DNA of 13,485 nucleotides from JBJTIF01 sp046094825 (lineage in GTDB: Bacteria; Actinomycetota; UBA4738; HRBIN12), in assembly GCA_046094825.1 (NCBI GenBank), contig JBJTIF010000133.1:1-13485 (forward strand). Direction: 5' to 3'. Under the pieces are notes generated by a model that saw only the letters and a list, made by a program, of their open reading frames with translations, was not told the DNA's origin and searched no databases. Positions 6,241 to 13,485 of the stretch are shown piece after piece. Positions within the stretch are counted from its first letter, which is position 1, and every line of letters begins with the position of its first letter. The position numbers were made by a program, and so were the translations under genes.

Positions 6241-7500
6241 GCCGTAGTCCCGGAACATGTCCCAGCTCGCGCACGCCGGTGCGAGGAGCACCGTGCCTCC
6301 GGGACGCGCGAGCGCGTACGCGGCGACGACGGCCTGCTCGATGTCGCTCGCGAGGCGGACGGGCACGAGGCCCGTGAAGAGCTCGGCGAGCTCGTCGGCC
6401 GCCTCGCCGATCGCGACGAGCCCGTCGAGGCCGTCGGCGACCGCGCGGAGCGGCGAGAGGTCGACGCCCTTCGCCATGCCGCCGGCGACGAGGACGACGT
6501 GGTGGCGACCCCGCATCGCGGCGAGCGCCGCGTGGACGTTCGTGGCCTTCGAGTCGTCGACGAACGCGACGTCGCCGACGAGGGCGACGCGTTCGCCGCG
6601 GTGCGGCAGCCGTCGCATCGTCCGCGCGCCGCGGGAGATCGCCTCGGCGGGGAGCCCGAACGCGAGCGCCGCCGCGGTCGATGCGGCGAGGTCCTCGCGC
6701 CAGGCGGCGCCCCCGTCGGGGAGGTTCGCGAAGCGCTCCTCGCCGTCGAGGCGCGCGACGAGCACGTCGTCCTCCCACCCGACCTCGCCGCTCGCGGGCG
6801 GGCCGGCGCGGAACCACACGACGCGGCACGGGGCGCCGGCGGATCGCGCGGCCGCGTCGTCGTCGTCGCGGTTGCCGACGTGGACGTCGCTCGATCCCTG
6901 GTTCGCGAAGATCGCCGCTTTCGCATCACCGTACGCCGCGTAGGATCCGTGCCAGTCGAGGTGGTCGGGCGCGAGGTTCAGGAGCACCGAGACGCGCGGG
7001 GCGAACGTCGGCGCGAAGCGCAGCTGGAACGACGACGCCTCGACGGCGAGCGCATCGTGCCCCTCGGATGCGGCGCGCGTGAGCGGATGCCCGATGTTGC
7101 CGCAGGCGATCGCGTCGCGGCCCGCCGCGACGAGCATCGCGGCGAGGAGGGAGGTCGTCGTGGACTTCCCGTTCGTCCCGGTCACCGCGAGGATCGGGGC
7201 CGTCGTGCGGCGGGCGCCGAACTCGAGCTCGCTCACGACCTCGATCCCCCGCGCGGCCGCCTCGACGAGGAGCGGCGCGCGCTCGGGGACCCCGGGACTC
7301 GGCACGACCCGGTCGACGCCGTCGAGCGCAGCGGTGCCGTGCGGGCCGAGGCGGAGGTCGACCCCCGCGGCCCGCAGCCGCTCGGCGTCGGGGAGGTCCT
7401 CCCGGAGCTCGAGCGCCCGGACGGGGGCGTGCTCCGCGAGGAGCGCGTCGACGACCGCGAGGCCGCTCGCGGCGAGCCCGACGACGAGGGTGAGGCTCAC
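6214..7500 (-). CDS. murD: UDP-MurNAc-L-alanine--D-glutamate ligase MurD (no own stop)
   Basis: MurD adds D-Glu to UDP-MurNAc-L-Ala with ATP in the cytoplasm. The MurD part is about 429 residues, close to the usual 440-450. It begins V-V-G-L-A-A-S-G (6-13), has P-S-P-G-V (67-71), the P-loop G-T-N-G-K-S-T-T-T (108-116), E-A-S-S-F-Q-L (154-160), N-L-A-P-D-H-L-D-W-H (175-184) and A-K-A-A-I-F (193-198), whose Lys194 is the position carbamylated in the family. The C-terminal domain shows V-D-D-S-K-A-T-N (314-321) and L-L-A-P-A-C-A-S-W-D-M-F (405-416). The GTG start at 7498-7500 overlaps the mraY stop as GTGA. The frame has no stop before ftsW and continues to 5005. The last residues (S-R-R-R-W-A-S) do not look like a normal MurD end, suggesting a nearby indel. 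The end given is the last codon before the ftsW start. Confidence 0.93.
6223..6231 (-). promoter_or_regulatory. ftsW ribosome binding site inside murD end
   Basis: The minus strand reads AGGAGGAGG, the best Shine-Dalgarno sequence in the window, ending 9 nt before the GTG at 6211-6213. Its retention suggests that ftsW was, and probably still is, initiated separately even though the murD frame reads through. Confidence 0.7.
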
Positions 7501-8543
7501 CCGAGCCCCCCGCGCGCGATGAAGTCCGCGTAGAAGAGCCCGATCCCGATCGCGACGGTGATGCCCGCGATGATCCAGAAGCGCACGATGACGGTGAACT
7601 CCGGCCACCCGGCGAGCTCGAAGTGGTGGTGGATCGGCGACATGCGCAGCACCCGTCGGCCGAACCCGCGGAAGGCGATGATCTGCGCGAGGACCGAGGT
7701 CGTCTCGAGGACGAAGAGCCCGCCGAGCACGACGAGGAGGAGCTGGGTGCTCGTGACGATCGCGAGGGCACCGAGGAGACCCCCGATCGCGAGCGCGCCG
7801 GTGTCCCCCATGAAGATCCGCGCGGGCGCGGCGTTCCACCAGAGGAACCCCGCGACCGCGCCCGCCCCGGCGCCCGCGACGATCGCGGTGTCGAGGGCGG
7901 CGTTCAGGTCGAGCGGGTAGCAGGCGATCGTCACGACCTCGCAGACGTGGCGGAACTGCCAGAACGCGATGAAGACGTAGCCGGAGAGGACGAGGATCGA
8001 TGACCCCGACGCGAGGCCGTCGAGACCGTCGGTGATGTTCACGGCGTTCGAGGACGCGAGGAGGATGAAGAAGGCCCACGGGAAGAACACCCACCCGAGG
8101 TCGAGGCCGGTCCCGCGGGTGAAGGAGAGCTCGGTCGAGACCCCCGCGAGGCGGACGGCGATGAGGGTGAACGCGATCGCCACGACGGCCTGCCCGGCGA
8201 GCTTGCCCCACTTCGTGAGGCCGAGCGAGCGGCGGTTGCGGATCTTCAGGTAGTCGTCGAGGAAGCCGACGAGCCCGAACCCGAACGTCGCGAGGAGGAC
8301 CGCGAGCGCGGTCGGGGTCGCGACGCGGAAGACGATGCGCGTGATGAGGTACGCAGCGCCGATCGCGAGGAGGATCACGATGCCGCCCATCGTCGGCGTC
8401 CCCATCTTCTCGAGGTGCGAGCGCGGGCCGTCCTCGCGGATCCGCTGCCCCCAGCCCCAGATCCGGAACACGCGGATCGCGATGGGCGTCCCGAGGAGCG
8501 TCGTCGCCATCGCGACCGCCGCGGCGAGGAGGATCTGCCTCAC
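7497..8543 (-). CDS. mraY: phospho-MurNAc-pentapeptide transferase MraY
   Basis: MraY is the integral membrane enzyme that moves phospho-MurNAc-pentapeptide from UDP to undecaprenyl phosphate, giving lipid I. The 348-residue protein has about ten hydrophobic segments. It shows K-M-G-T-P-T-M-G-G (46-54), F-L-D-D-Y-L-K (94-100) with the paired Mg-site aspartates 96-97, and N-A-V-N-I-T-D-G-L-D-G-L-A (166-178). Further on are F-M-G-D-T-G-A-L-A-I-G-G (244-255) and P-I-H-H-H-F-E (303-309), the family's histidine motif. Length is typical. The GTG start at 8541-8543 overlaps the murF stop as GTGA, with GGAGG about 7 nt upstream. The following murD start overlaps its TGA. Confidence 0.97.
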   Translation of the reverse strand: MRQILLAAAVAMATTLLGTPIAIRVFRIWGWGQRIREDGPRSHLEKMGTPTMGGIVILLAIGAAYLITRIVFRVATPTALAVLLATFGFGLVGFLDDYLKIRNRRSLGLTKWGKLAGQAVVAIAFTLIAVRLAGVSTELSFTRGTGLDLGWVFFPWAFFILLASSNAVNITDGLDGLASGSSILVLSGYVFIAFWQFRHVCEVVTIACYPLDLNAALDTAIVAGAGAGAVAGFLWWNAAPARIFMGDTGALAIGGLLGALAIVTSTQLLLVVLGGLFVLETTSVLAQIIAFRGFGRRVLRMSPIHHHFELAGWPEFTVIVRFWIIAGITVAIGIGLFYADFIARGGLG

Positions 8544-9904
8544 GCGAGCGCCTCCGCGACGCGCTCGAGCCCCGCGACGCGGGACCCCTTCAGGAACACG
8601 ACGTCGCCCGCACCCGCGTGCGCGCGGACGTCCGCGGCCGCATCCGCGGGATCGTCGTAGCTCGCGACGTCCTCGGGGAGAGCGCCCTCGCGGACGGCCG
8701 CGCGCGCGATGACGCGGGCGGCCTCCCCCACGGTGACGAGTCGGTCGACGCCGATGCGGACGACGAGCCGGCCGAGGCGCTCGTGCTCCTCGAACGCGAT
8801 CGGCCCGAGCTCGGCCATGTGCCCGAGGACCGCGACGAGTCGGACGTCGCGGGCGATCCAGCGCGCCGATCGGAGTCCGGCCGCCATCGACTCGGGGTTC
8901 GCGTTGTACGCGTCGTTCAGGATGCGGACCCCGGACGCGGTGACGGAAGGCTCCATCCGCCAGCGGGAGACGCGGGCGTCCTTCAGCGCCGCCGCGCACT
9001 CCGCGGGCGAGAGGCCGAGGACGGTGCCGACCGCGGCCGCGGCGAGCGCGTTCGCGACCATGTGCTCGCCGGGGACGGCGAGCGCGACCGCCTCGCGCGC
9101 GTCGCCGACCGCGAGCGTGAACGTCGCGCGTCCGTCGGCCTCGAGCGCGACGGCCTCACCCCGGACGTCGGCGTCCGCCGCGAGGCCGAACCGCACGACC
9201 CGCGCCTCGGTCTGCCCCGCGTACGTCCGCACGACGGGGTCGTCGGCGTTCAGGACCGCGCTCCCTCCGCGCGGGAGCGCGCGGACGGGTTCGGCGCCGC
9301 TGCGGACGATCGCGTCCCAGGAGCCGAAGGCCTCCATGTGGGCGACGCCGATGTTCGTGACGACCGCGATATCGGGACGGGCGACCGCGCAGAGCTCCTC
9401 GACGTCGCCCTCGTGCCGCGCGCCGAGCTCCGCCACGACGACCTCCGTGCCGACGGGGGCACCGAGGAGCGTGAGCGGGAGACCGATCTCGTTGTTGAAC
9501 GACGCCGGACTCGCGTGCGTGCGGAACCGGGTCGCGAGCACCCCGGCGGTGAGGTCCTTCGTCGAGGTCTTCCCGTTCGCTCCGGTGACGCCGACGACGC
9601 GCGTGTCGGAGAGGCGACGCCGCTCGTCGGCCCCGAGGGCGAGCAGCGCGGCGCCGGTGTCCTCGACGACGACCGCCGGGACGTCGACGTCGGGCTCGCG
9701 CTCGACGAGGACCGCGACCGCGCCGTTGCCGACGGCACCGCCCACGAACGCATGCCCGTCGTGCCGCTCGCCCCGGAGCGCGACGAAGAGCGCGGCGTCC
9801 GCCGCGGCACGGCTGTCGGTGAGCACGGAGCGGATCTCGGGGTCCGCGCCGCGGCGGACCCCGCCGACGGCCGCGGCGATCGCGTCGAGGGTTCGCGGGA
9901 TCAC
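8540..9904 (-). CDS. murF: UDP-MurNAc-tripeptide--D-alanyl-D-alanine ligase MurF
   Basis: MurF adds D-Ala-D-Ala to the UDP-MurNAc tripeptide, the last cytoplasmic ligation before MraY. The 454-residue protein shows D-S-R near 30-32, the P-loop G-A-N-G-K-T-S-T-K-D (108-117), S-F-N-N-E-I-G-L-P-L (135-144), N-I-G-V-A-H-M-E-A-F-G-S (184-195), R-W-R-M-E (314-318), N-D-A-Y-N-A-N-P-E-S-M (330-340) and L-K-G-S-R near the end. Two positions depart from the E. coli pattern: A-K-G-E reads S-G-A-E (Gly203 for Lys), and G-D-M-A-E-L-G reads G-H-M-A-E-L-G (His362 for Asp). The GTG start at 9902-9904 overlaps the murE stop as GTGA; a longer in-frame extension into murE is only Arg-rich shadow sequence. Confidence 0.96.
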   Translation of the reverse strand: MIPRTLDAIAAAVGGVRRGADPEIRSVLTDSRAAADAALFVALRGERHDGHAFVGGAVGNGAVAVLVEREPDVDVPAVVVEDTGAALLALGADERRRLSDTRVVGVTGANGKTSTKDLTAGVLATRFRTHASPASFNNEIGLPLTLLGAPVGTEVVVAELGARHEGDVEELCAVARPDIAVVTNIGVAHMEAFGSWDAIVRSGAEPVRALPRGGSAVLNADDPVVRTYAGQTEARVVRFGLAADADVRGEAVALEADGRATFTLAVGDAREAVALAVPGEHMVANALAAAAVGTVLGLSPAECAAALKDARVSRWRMEPSVTASGVRILNDAYNANPESMAAGLRSARWIARDVRLVAVLGHMAELGPIAFEEHERLGRLVVRIGVDRLVTVGEAARVIARAAVREGALPEDVASYDDPADAAADVRAHAGAGDVVFLKGSRVAGLERVAEALA

Positions 9905-11361
9905 GACGCCACCCCGAGCGCGCGGAGCTCCTCCTCGGCGACCGCCCGGTCGTCGAAGGGGATCGTCCGATCGGCGAACTCCTGACCGGACTCGTGGCCC
10001 TTGCCCGCGATGACGACGACGTCGCCGGGTCGCGCCTCGGCGCACGCGAGCCGGATCGCCGCACGCCGATCGGGTTCGATGACGTACGCGCCGCCGCCGG
10101 CGACCGCACCGGGTTCGATCTCGGCGATGATCTCGAGCGGGTCCTCGCTCCGCGGGTTGTCGCTCGTGACGATCGCGAGATCGGCGTCGCGGGTCGCGGC
10201 CTCCCCCATCCGCGGACGCTTCGCGCGATCGCGGTCGCCGCCGCAGCCGAAGACGAGGAGGACCCGTCCGGTCGCGAGCGGTCGCGCGGCGCGCAGGACG
10301 TTCGCGATGCCGTCGGGCGTGTGCGCGTAGTCGACGAGGACGAGGAACGGCTGCCCGGCCTCGACCGTCTCGACGCGGCCTGGGACGCCCCGGAGCGCGG
10401 CGATCCCCTCGACCGCGACGCTCGGATCGATGCCGAGGACGCGGGCCGCCGCGTACGCGGCGAGGCAGTTCTCGACGTTGAATCGACCGCGGAGCGCGGT
10501 CCGGAAGATCCGTCCGTCCGCGACGAACGTCGAGCCCTCGCCGGTCGTCGCCACGTCGGTCGCGCGGACATCGGCATCGACGTCGATCGCGTACGTCGTC
10601 GTCGACGCGATGCACCCGAGGAGGCGCCGTCCGTACGCGTCGTCGACGTTCACGACCGCGGCCGCGGTGAAGGCGTCGGTGAACAGGAGCGCCTTCGCCG
10701 CGAAGTACGCCTCCATCGTCCCGTGGTGGTCGAGGTGATCCTGGGTGAGGTTCGTGAAGATCGCGCAGGCGAACCGTGTCCCGTCGACGCGGCGCTGCTC
10801 GAGGCCGTGGGAGGACACCTCCATCACGGCGGCGTCGACGCCGCGCGCGCGCATCGTCGCGAGGAGCGCCTGGAGATCGGGCGCCTCGGGCGTCGTCCGC
10901 GGGAACGGCATCGGTGCGCCAGCGATCCGCACCCCGGTCGTCCCGATGAGTCCGGTCTCGCGGCCGGCGGTCCGCAGGATCGACTCGAGGAGGTACGTGA
11001 CGGTCGTTTTGCCGTTCGTGCCGGTCACGCCGACGAGGGGGAACGCCCGGGAGGGGTCCCCGTGGAAGGCCGCGGCGATCGGCCCCATCGCCGCGCGGAC
11101 GGACGGGACGACGAGCTGCGGGGCGTCGAGGTCGAGCGGTCGCTCGACGCCGAGCGCGACCGCTCCGCGCGCGAGCGCGTCCGGGGCGAAGTCGTGCCCG
11201 TCGGCGTGCCGACCGGGGACGCAGAAGAAGAGATCGCCGGGGAGGACCTCCTGGGCGCGGAGGCGGAGGCCGGAGACCGGGGTCGCCGCATCCCCCCGCA
11301 CGGACGAACCGTCGGCGGCGGCGGCGAGCAGTGCCAGCGGGCGCTCGGGGGAAGGGGCCAC
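9901..11361 (-). CDS. murE: UDP-MurNAc-L-Ala-D-Glu--meso-diaminopimelate ligase MurE
   Basis: MurE adds the third stem residue to UDP-MurNAc-L-Ala-D-Glu with ATP. The 486-residue protein has P-G-D-L-F-F-C-V-P-G (41-50), P-loop G-T-N-G-K-T-T (114-120), R-T-T-P-E-A (155-160), M-E-V-S-S-H-G-L (180-187), N-L-T-Q-D-H-L-D-H-H (204-213), and Y-F-A-A-K-A-L-L-F with the carbamylated-type Lys223. The C-terminal part has V-D-Y-A-H-T-P-D (343-350), F-G-C-G-G-D-R-D (371-378) and S-D-N-P-R-S-E-D-P (400-408). D-N-P-R marks the meso-diaminopimelate enzymes; lysine enzymes differ there. The start is GTG at 11359-11361, as no ATG fits. It follows ftsI after 49 bp, the only spacer in the chain before ftsZ. The Shine-Dalgarno signal is weak (GGGGAT, partly in a hairpin arm), so the start is a little less certain. 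Confidence 0.96.
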   Translation of the reverse strand: MAPSPERPLALLAAAADGSSVRGDAATPVSGLRLRAQEVLPGDLFFCVPGRHADGHDFAPDALARGAVALGVERPLDLDAPQLVVPSVRAAMGPIAAAFHGDPSRAFPLVGVTGTNGKTTVTYLLESILRTAGRETGLIGTTGVRIAGAPMPFPRTTPEAPDLQALLATMRARGVDAAVMEVSSHGLEQRRVDGTRFACAIFTNLTQDHLDHHGTMEAYFAAKALLFTDAFTAAAVVNVDDAYGRRLLGCIASTTTYAIDVDADVRATDVATTGEGSTFVADGRIFRTALRGRFNVENCLAAYAAARVLGIDPSVAVEGIAALRGVPGRVETVEAGQPFLVLVDYAHTPDGIANVLRAARPLATGRVLLVFGCGGDRDRAKRPRMGEAATRDADLAIVTSDNPRSEDPLEIIAEIEPGAVAGGGAYVIEPDRRAAIRLACAEARPGDVVVIAGKGHESGQEFADRTIPFDDRAVAEEELRALGVAS

Positions 11362-11375
11362 GTCGAGCGCGATTA

Positions 11376-11402
11376 TCCCCGCTCGCGGGCCCGGAGCGGG
11401 GA
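11376..11402 (-). other. hairpin in the ftsI-murE spacer
   Basis: TCCCCGCTC (11376-11384) and GAGCGGGGA (11394-11402) are perfect 9-nt complements around a 9-nt loop that itself contains GGGCCC. It fills more than half of the 49-bp spacer and ends 14 nt before the murE GTG, taking in part of its weak ribosome binding site. TAATCGCG rather than a T-run follows, so termination is unlikely to be strong. It could lower murE initiation or set relative mRNA stability of the two halves of the operon. Confidence 0.5.
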
Positions 11403-11410
11403 GGCGGCGC

Positions 11411-13129
11411 TCACGGGGCCGGGAGCAGGCGCGGCGGCAGGCCGATCGGGGCGGCCGGGGTGATCCCGAGGCGGGCGATCCCGTACTCCGCGATCTCCCG
11501 GAAGAGCGGGGCCGCGGCGATGCCCCCGTAGGCGGTCGTCGGGCGGTCGAGGACCGTCGCGATGACGAGCTGGGGGTCCGAGGCGGGCAGGAACCCGATG
11601 AACGAGGCCACGTACTGGTTCTCGTAGTAGCCGGCCCGGTCCGGGAGCGGGATGCGCGCCGTTCCGGTCTTGCCGGCGACCTGGTACGCGGGGATCCGGG
11701 CGTTCAGGCCCGTCCCGGACTCGACCGCGTAGACGAGCATCGAGGTGAGCGTCGAGGCCGTGTCGGCCGAGACGACGCGGACCGCATCGGTCCGCGGCGC
11801 CCGGTGGAACGCGCCCGCCGGTCCGACGGTCCCCTCGACGAGCCGCGGCGCGACCCGGACGCCGCCGTTCGCGATCGTCGCGTACACGGAGGTCATCTGG
11901 AGGAGCGAGGCGCCGATGCCCTGGCCGTACGCGATCGTCGCGAGGGCCGAGTCGCTCCACTGCTCGAGCGGGAGCATGATGCCGGCCGACTCCGCGGGGA
12001 AGCCGATCCCGGTCCGCGCGCCGAAGCCGAACCGGTCGAGGTACGAGGAGAGCGTCTCGGGTCCGAGCCGCTGGGCAATCTGCGCCATGCCGACGTTGCT
12101 CGACTCCGCGAAGATGTCGCCGACCGTCATGTCGAGCGTGCGGTGCGGGTGCGCATCGTGGATCGTGTACTCGTCGACCTCCATCTCGTCGGGGACGACG
12201 AAGCGCTCGTCGAGGCGCACCGCCCCGAGTTCGACGGCCGCCGCGGCGGTCACGATCTTCGCGGTCGACCCCGGCTCGAACGCGTCGGTGGCCGGTCGGT
12301 TGCGGAAGGTCACGGGATCGGCGCTCGCGAACGCGTTCGGGTCGAACCACGGGTACGTCGCCATCGCGAGGACGTCGCCGGTGCGGGGATCCATGACGAC
12401 GACCATGCCCCCCTCCGCGCCGTTCGCCGCGACGGCGCGCTCGAGGGCCGCCTGCACGCGGTACTGGAAGTCGCGGTCGAGCGTGAGGACGAGCGTCGAC
12501 CCCGGCACGGGATCGGATCCCGCGTCGACGCCGCCGAGGATCGGGAGTCCGCCCGGCGAGAGCTCGAGCGTCCGCTCGCCCGCGGTGCCGCCGAGCTCGG
12601 AGTCCCAGGCGTACTCGAGGCCCGAGAGGCCGACGCCGTCGACGCCGACGAAGCCGAGCACCTGCGGCGCGAGCGCGCCCGCCGGGTACGCGCGCTTCGA
12701 CGTCGGGAGGAAGCCGACACCGGGGAACTCCTCCGCCTCCACGCGGCGGGCGAGCTTCAGGTCGACCTGCCGCGCGACGTACGTGAACGAGCTCGTCGTC
12801 GACGCGAGGCGCCGCTCGAGGTCGGCGCGGTCGACACCGAGCATCTCCGAGAGCACGGCCGCCGTCCCGGCGGGGTCGAGGACGTGGCGCGGGTCGGCGT
12901 AGATGTCGCGCGCCTCGACGGAGATCGCGAGCGGCTCGCGGTTGCGATCGAGGATCTCGCCGCGCTGCGCCGGCAGATCGATCGTGCGCATGCGCTGGGA
13001 CATCGCCCGCGCCTGGAGCGCCTCCGCCTGGGACACCTGGAGGACCGCGAGACGGACGCCGATGATCCCGAAGCCGACGACGAGCCCGACGAAGAGCGCG
13101 ACGAGGCGGGAGATCGGCGGTCGGGTCAT
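11411..13129 (-). CDS. ftsI: class B penicillin-binding protein, FtsI/PBP3 type
   Basis: This is the septal transpeptidase that cross-links new peptidoglycan and partners FtsW. The 572-residue protein has a short cytoplasmic start, one membrane anchor (about 8-30), and the dimerisation-domain motif R-G-E-I-L-D-R-N (56-63). The transpeptidase domain has all three active-site motifs: S-T-A-K (288-291, nucleophile Ser288), S-S-N (343-345) and K-T-G (487-489). No PASTA domain follows; the protein ends soon after the transpeptidase in a Pro-rich tail. The ATG at 13127-13129 overlaps the stop of the upstream FtsL-like gene as ATGA. It is the only gene in the coupled chain with an ATG start. Location after an ftsL-like gene and before murE supports the division type rather than the elongation PBP2. 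Confidence 0.95.
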   Translation of the reverse strand: MTRPPISRLVALFVGLVVGFGIIGVRLAVLQVSQAEALQARAMSQRMRTIDLPAQRGEILDRNREPLAISVEARDIYADPRHVLDPAGTAAVLSEMLGVDRADLERRLASTTSSFTYVARQVDLKLARRVEAEEFPGVGFLPTSKRAYPAGALAPQVLGFVGVDGVGLSGLEYAWDSELGGTAGERTLELSPGGLPILGGVDAGSDPVPGSTLVLTLDRDFQYRVQAALERAVAANGAEGGMVVVMDPRTGDVLAMATYPWFDPNAFASADPVTFRNRPATDAFEPGSTAKIVTAAAAVELGAVRLDERFVVPDEMEVDEYTIHDAHPHRTLDMTVGDIFAESSNVGMAQIAQRLGPETLSSYLDRFGFGARTGIGFPAESAGIMLPLEQWSDSALATIAYGQGIGASLLQMTSVYATIANGGVRVAPRLVEGTVGPAGAFHRAPRTDAVRVVSADTASTLTSMLVYAVESGTGLNARIPAYQVAGKTGTARIPLPDRAGYYENQYVASFIGFLPASDPQLVIATVLDRPTTAYGGIAAAPLFREIAEYGIARLGITPAAPIGLPPRLLPAP

Positions 13130-13485
13130 CCGCCGGCCGGCCCGGTGAGGATCCGCACCCCGGTCGCGAGCTCCATGCCGTGCGCCGCGGCCCAGTCCGC
13201 GATGCGCCCGGGCGCGGACAGCGCCGCCTGCTGACGCAGGAGTTCGCGCTGCTCGTCCGCGAGCTGCTCGATCCGGTCGTTCGCGGCGCCGATGTCGAGC
13301 GACGCCTGGGCGGCGAAGACCTGGAGCGCGACGGCGGAGAACAGGAGGACCCCGAGGAGGATCGGGATCGCCACGGAGAGGGGGCGGCGCGTGCGTCGCC
13401 CACCCGCGGCGGAACGGCCCCCCCGCGCGCGGGCTGCGGGGGTCGGACGCGCCGGGGGGGGGCGGCGGGGCGGGGTGCGGGGGGT
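13126..13485 (-). CDS. ftsL: FtsL-like small divisome membrane protein, 5' partial
   Basis: The visible protein is a bitopic membrane protein typical of the gene before ftsI. It has an Arg-rich cytoplasmic tail, a membrane segment beginning A-I-P-I-L-L-G-V-L-L-F, a Gln/Glu/Leu-rich coiled-coil stretch (I-E-Q-L-A-D-E-Q-R-E-L-L), then a short domain ending G-V-R-I-L-T-G. FtsL with DivIC/FtsB and FtsQ activates FtsWI from the outer side. The only in-frame start in the window is GTG at 13374, giving 82 residues, but it has no Shine-Dalgarno signal and begins right at the membrane helix. The frame stays open to the right edge with Pro/Arg-rich, GC3-rich codons, so the true start is probably beyond it. 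Identity rests on position and architecture, since FtsL sequences diverge strongly; it could equally be called a septum-formation-initiator-type protein. Confidence 0.75.
   Translation of the reverse strand, partial: TPRTPPRRPPPARPTPAARARGGRSAAGGRRTRRPLSVAIPILLGVLLFSAVALQVFAAQASLDIGAANDRIEQLADEQRELLRQQAALSAPGRIADWAAAHGMELATGVRILTGPAGG

Larger units (their letters stand above)
5005..7500 (-). other. continuous MurD-FtsW open frame, 831 codons
   Basis: From the murD GTG to the ftsW TGA there is no in-frame stop. Translated through, it gives a cytoplasmic MurD ligase joined by a linker of about 40 residues (around residues 423-463) to a complete FtsW. The topology is allowed because the FtsW N-terminus is cytoplasmic. 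An automatic gene caller would probably report this as one protein. I list it separately from the two genes because both readings fit the sequence. Confidence 0.8.

Noticed and set aside
3584..7533. Long plus-strand ORFs (for example 3584-5293 and 5854-7533)
   Set aside because: They are antisense to murC, murG, ftsW and murD, have low-complexity Arg/Glu/Ala composition and no motifs; the minus-strand genes explain the codon bias.
11372..11377. GATAAT on the minus strand as a murE promoter -10
   Set aside because: No -35-like hexamer lies 16-18 nt upstream (the region is pure G/C hairpin), so a promoter is not supported.
11373..13403. 676-codon minus-strand ORF overlapping ftsI in another frame
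   Set aside because: Its translation is Arg/Pro-rich without motifs, while the overlapping frame encodes a PBP with all three active-site motifs.
1..13485. CRISPR arrays, tRNA or rRNA genes, insertion sequences
   Set aside because: No spaced direct repeats, cloverleaf, rRNA motifs, transposase or terminal inverted repeats were seen; the window is packed with cell-wall genes.
13404..13485. G-run-rich right edge as a special element (for example G-quadruplex)
   Set aside because: It can be read as Pro/Arg codons of the FtsL-like tail, and long homopolymers at a sequence edge are prone to error, so I make no separate claim.

Overview
This window is a near-complete dcw (division and cell wall) cluster. 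All genes are on the minus strand, so transcription runs from position 13485 toward position 1. In transcription order it holds a small FtsL-like protein (cut by the right edge), a division-type class B PBP (ftsI), murE, murF, mraY, murD, ftsW, murG, murC, murB, then a 246-bp regulatory gap, ftsZ, and a possible partial ORF running off the left edge. No plus-strand gene is supported; the long plus-strand ORFs are antisense shadows of very GC-rich coding DNA.

The organism is a very high-GC bacterium. Actinobacterial-looking details are the G-T-A-G-H loop of MurG, the G-E-G-G-G-T-G-T-G form of the FtsZ signature, heavy use of GTG starts, and a TTGTCCACA-type DnaA box. The gene order is the general bacterial dcw order. 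ftsQ is absent from the place where actinobacteria keep it, and ftsA is absent too, so a high-GC Chloroflexota-like lineage is an equally good guess. The phylum cannot be settled from this window. MurE carries the D-N-P-R motif, which predicts meso-diaminopimelate peptidoglycan.

The genes form one assembly line. MurC, MurD, MurE and MurF build UDP-MurNAc-pentapeptide after MurB makes UDP-MurNAc. MraY and MurG make lipid I and lipid II. FtsW polymerises the glycan and the FtsI-type PBP cross-links it at the septum, positioned by FtsZ and supported by FtsL. Seven junctions are 4-nt stop/start overlaps (one ATGA, six GTGA), implying tight translational coupling. The only spacers are 49 bp before murE, with a 9-bp hairpin, and the larger gap before ftsZ.

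Three points stand out. First, murD and ftsW are in one uninterrupted frame (831 codons before the stop). An out-of-frame remnant just before the ftsW start looks like the usual end of MurD, so a small indel, real or artefactual, may have fused the two genes. Second, ftsQ and ftsA are missing between murB and ftsZ. Third, ftsZ has its own AT-rich control region with a candidate promoter, an exact DnaA-box nonamer beside the -35 element, a three-fold hexamer repeat and a leader hairpin.
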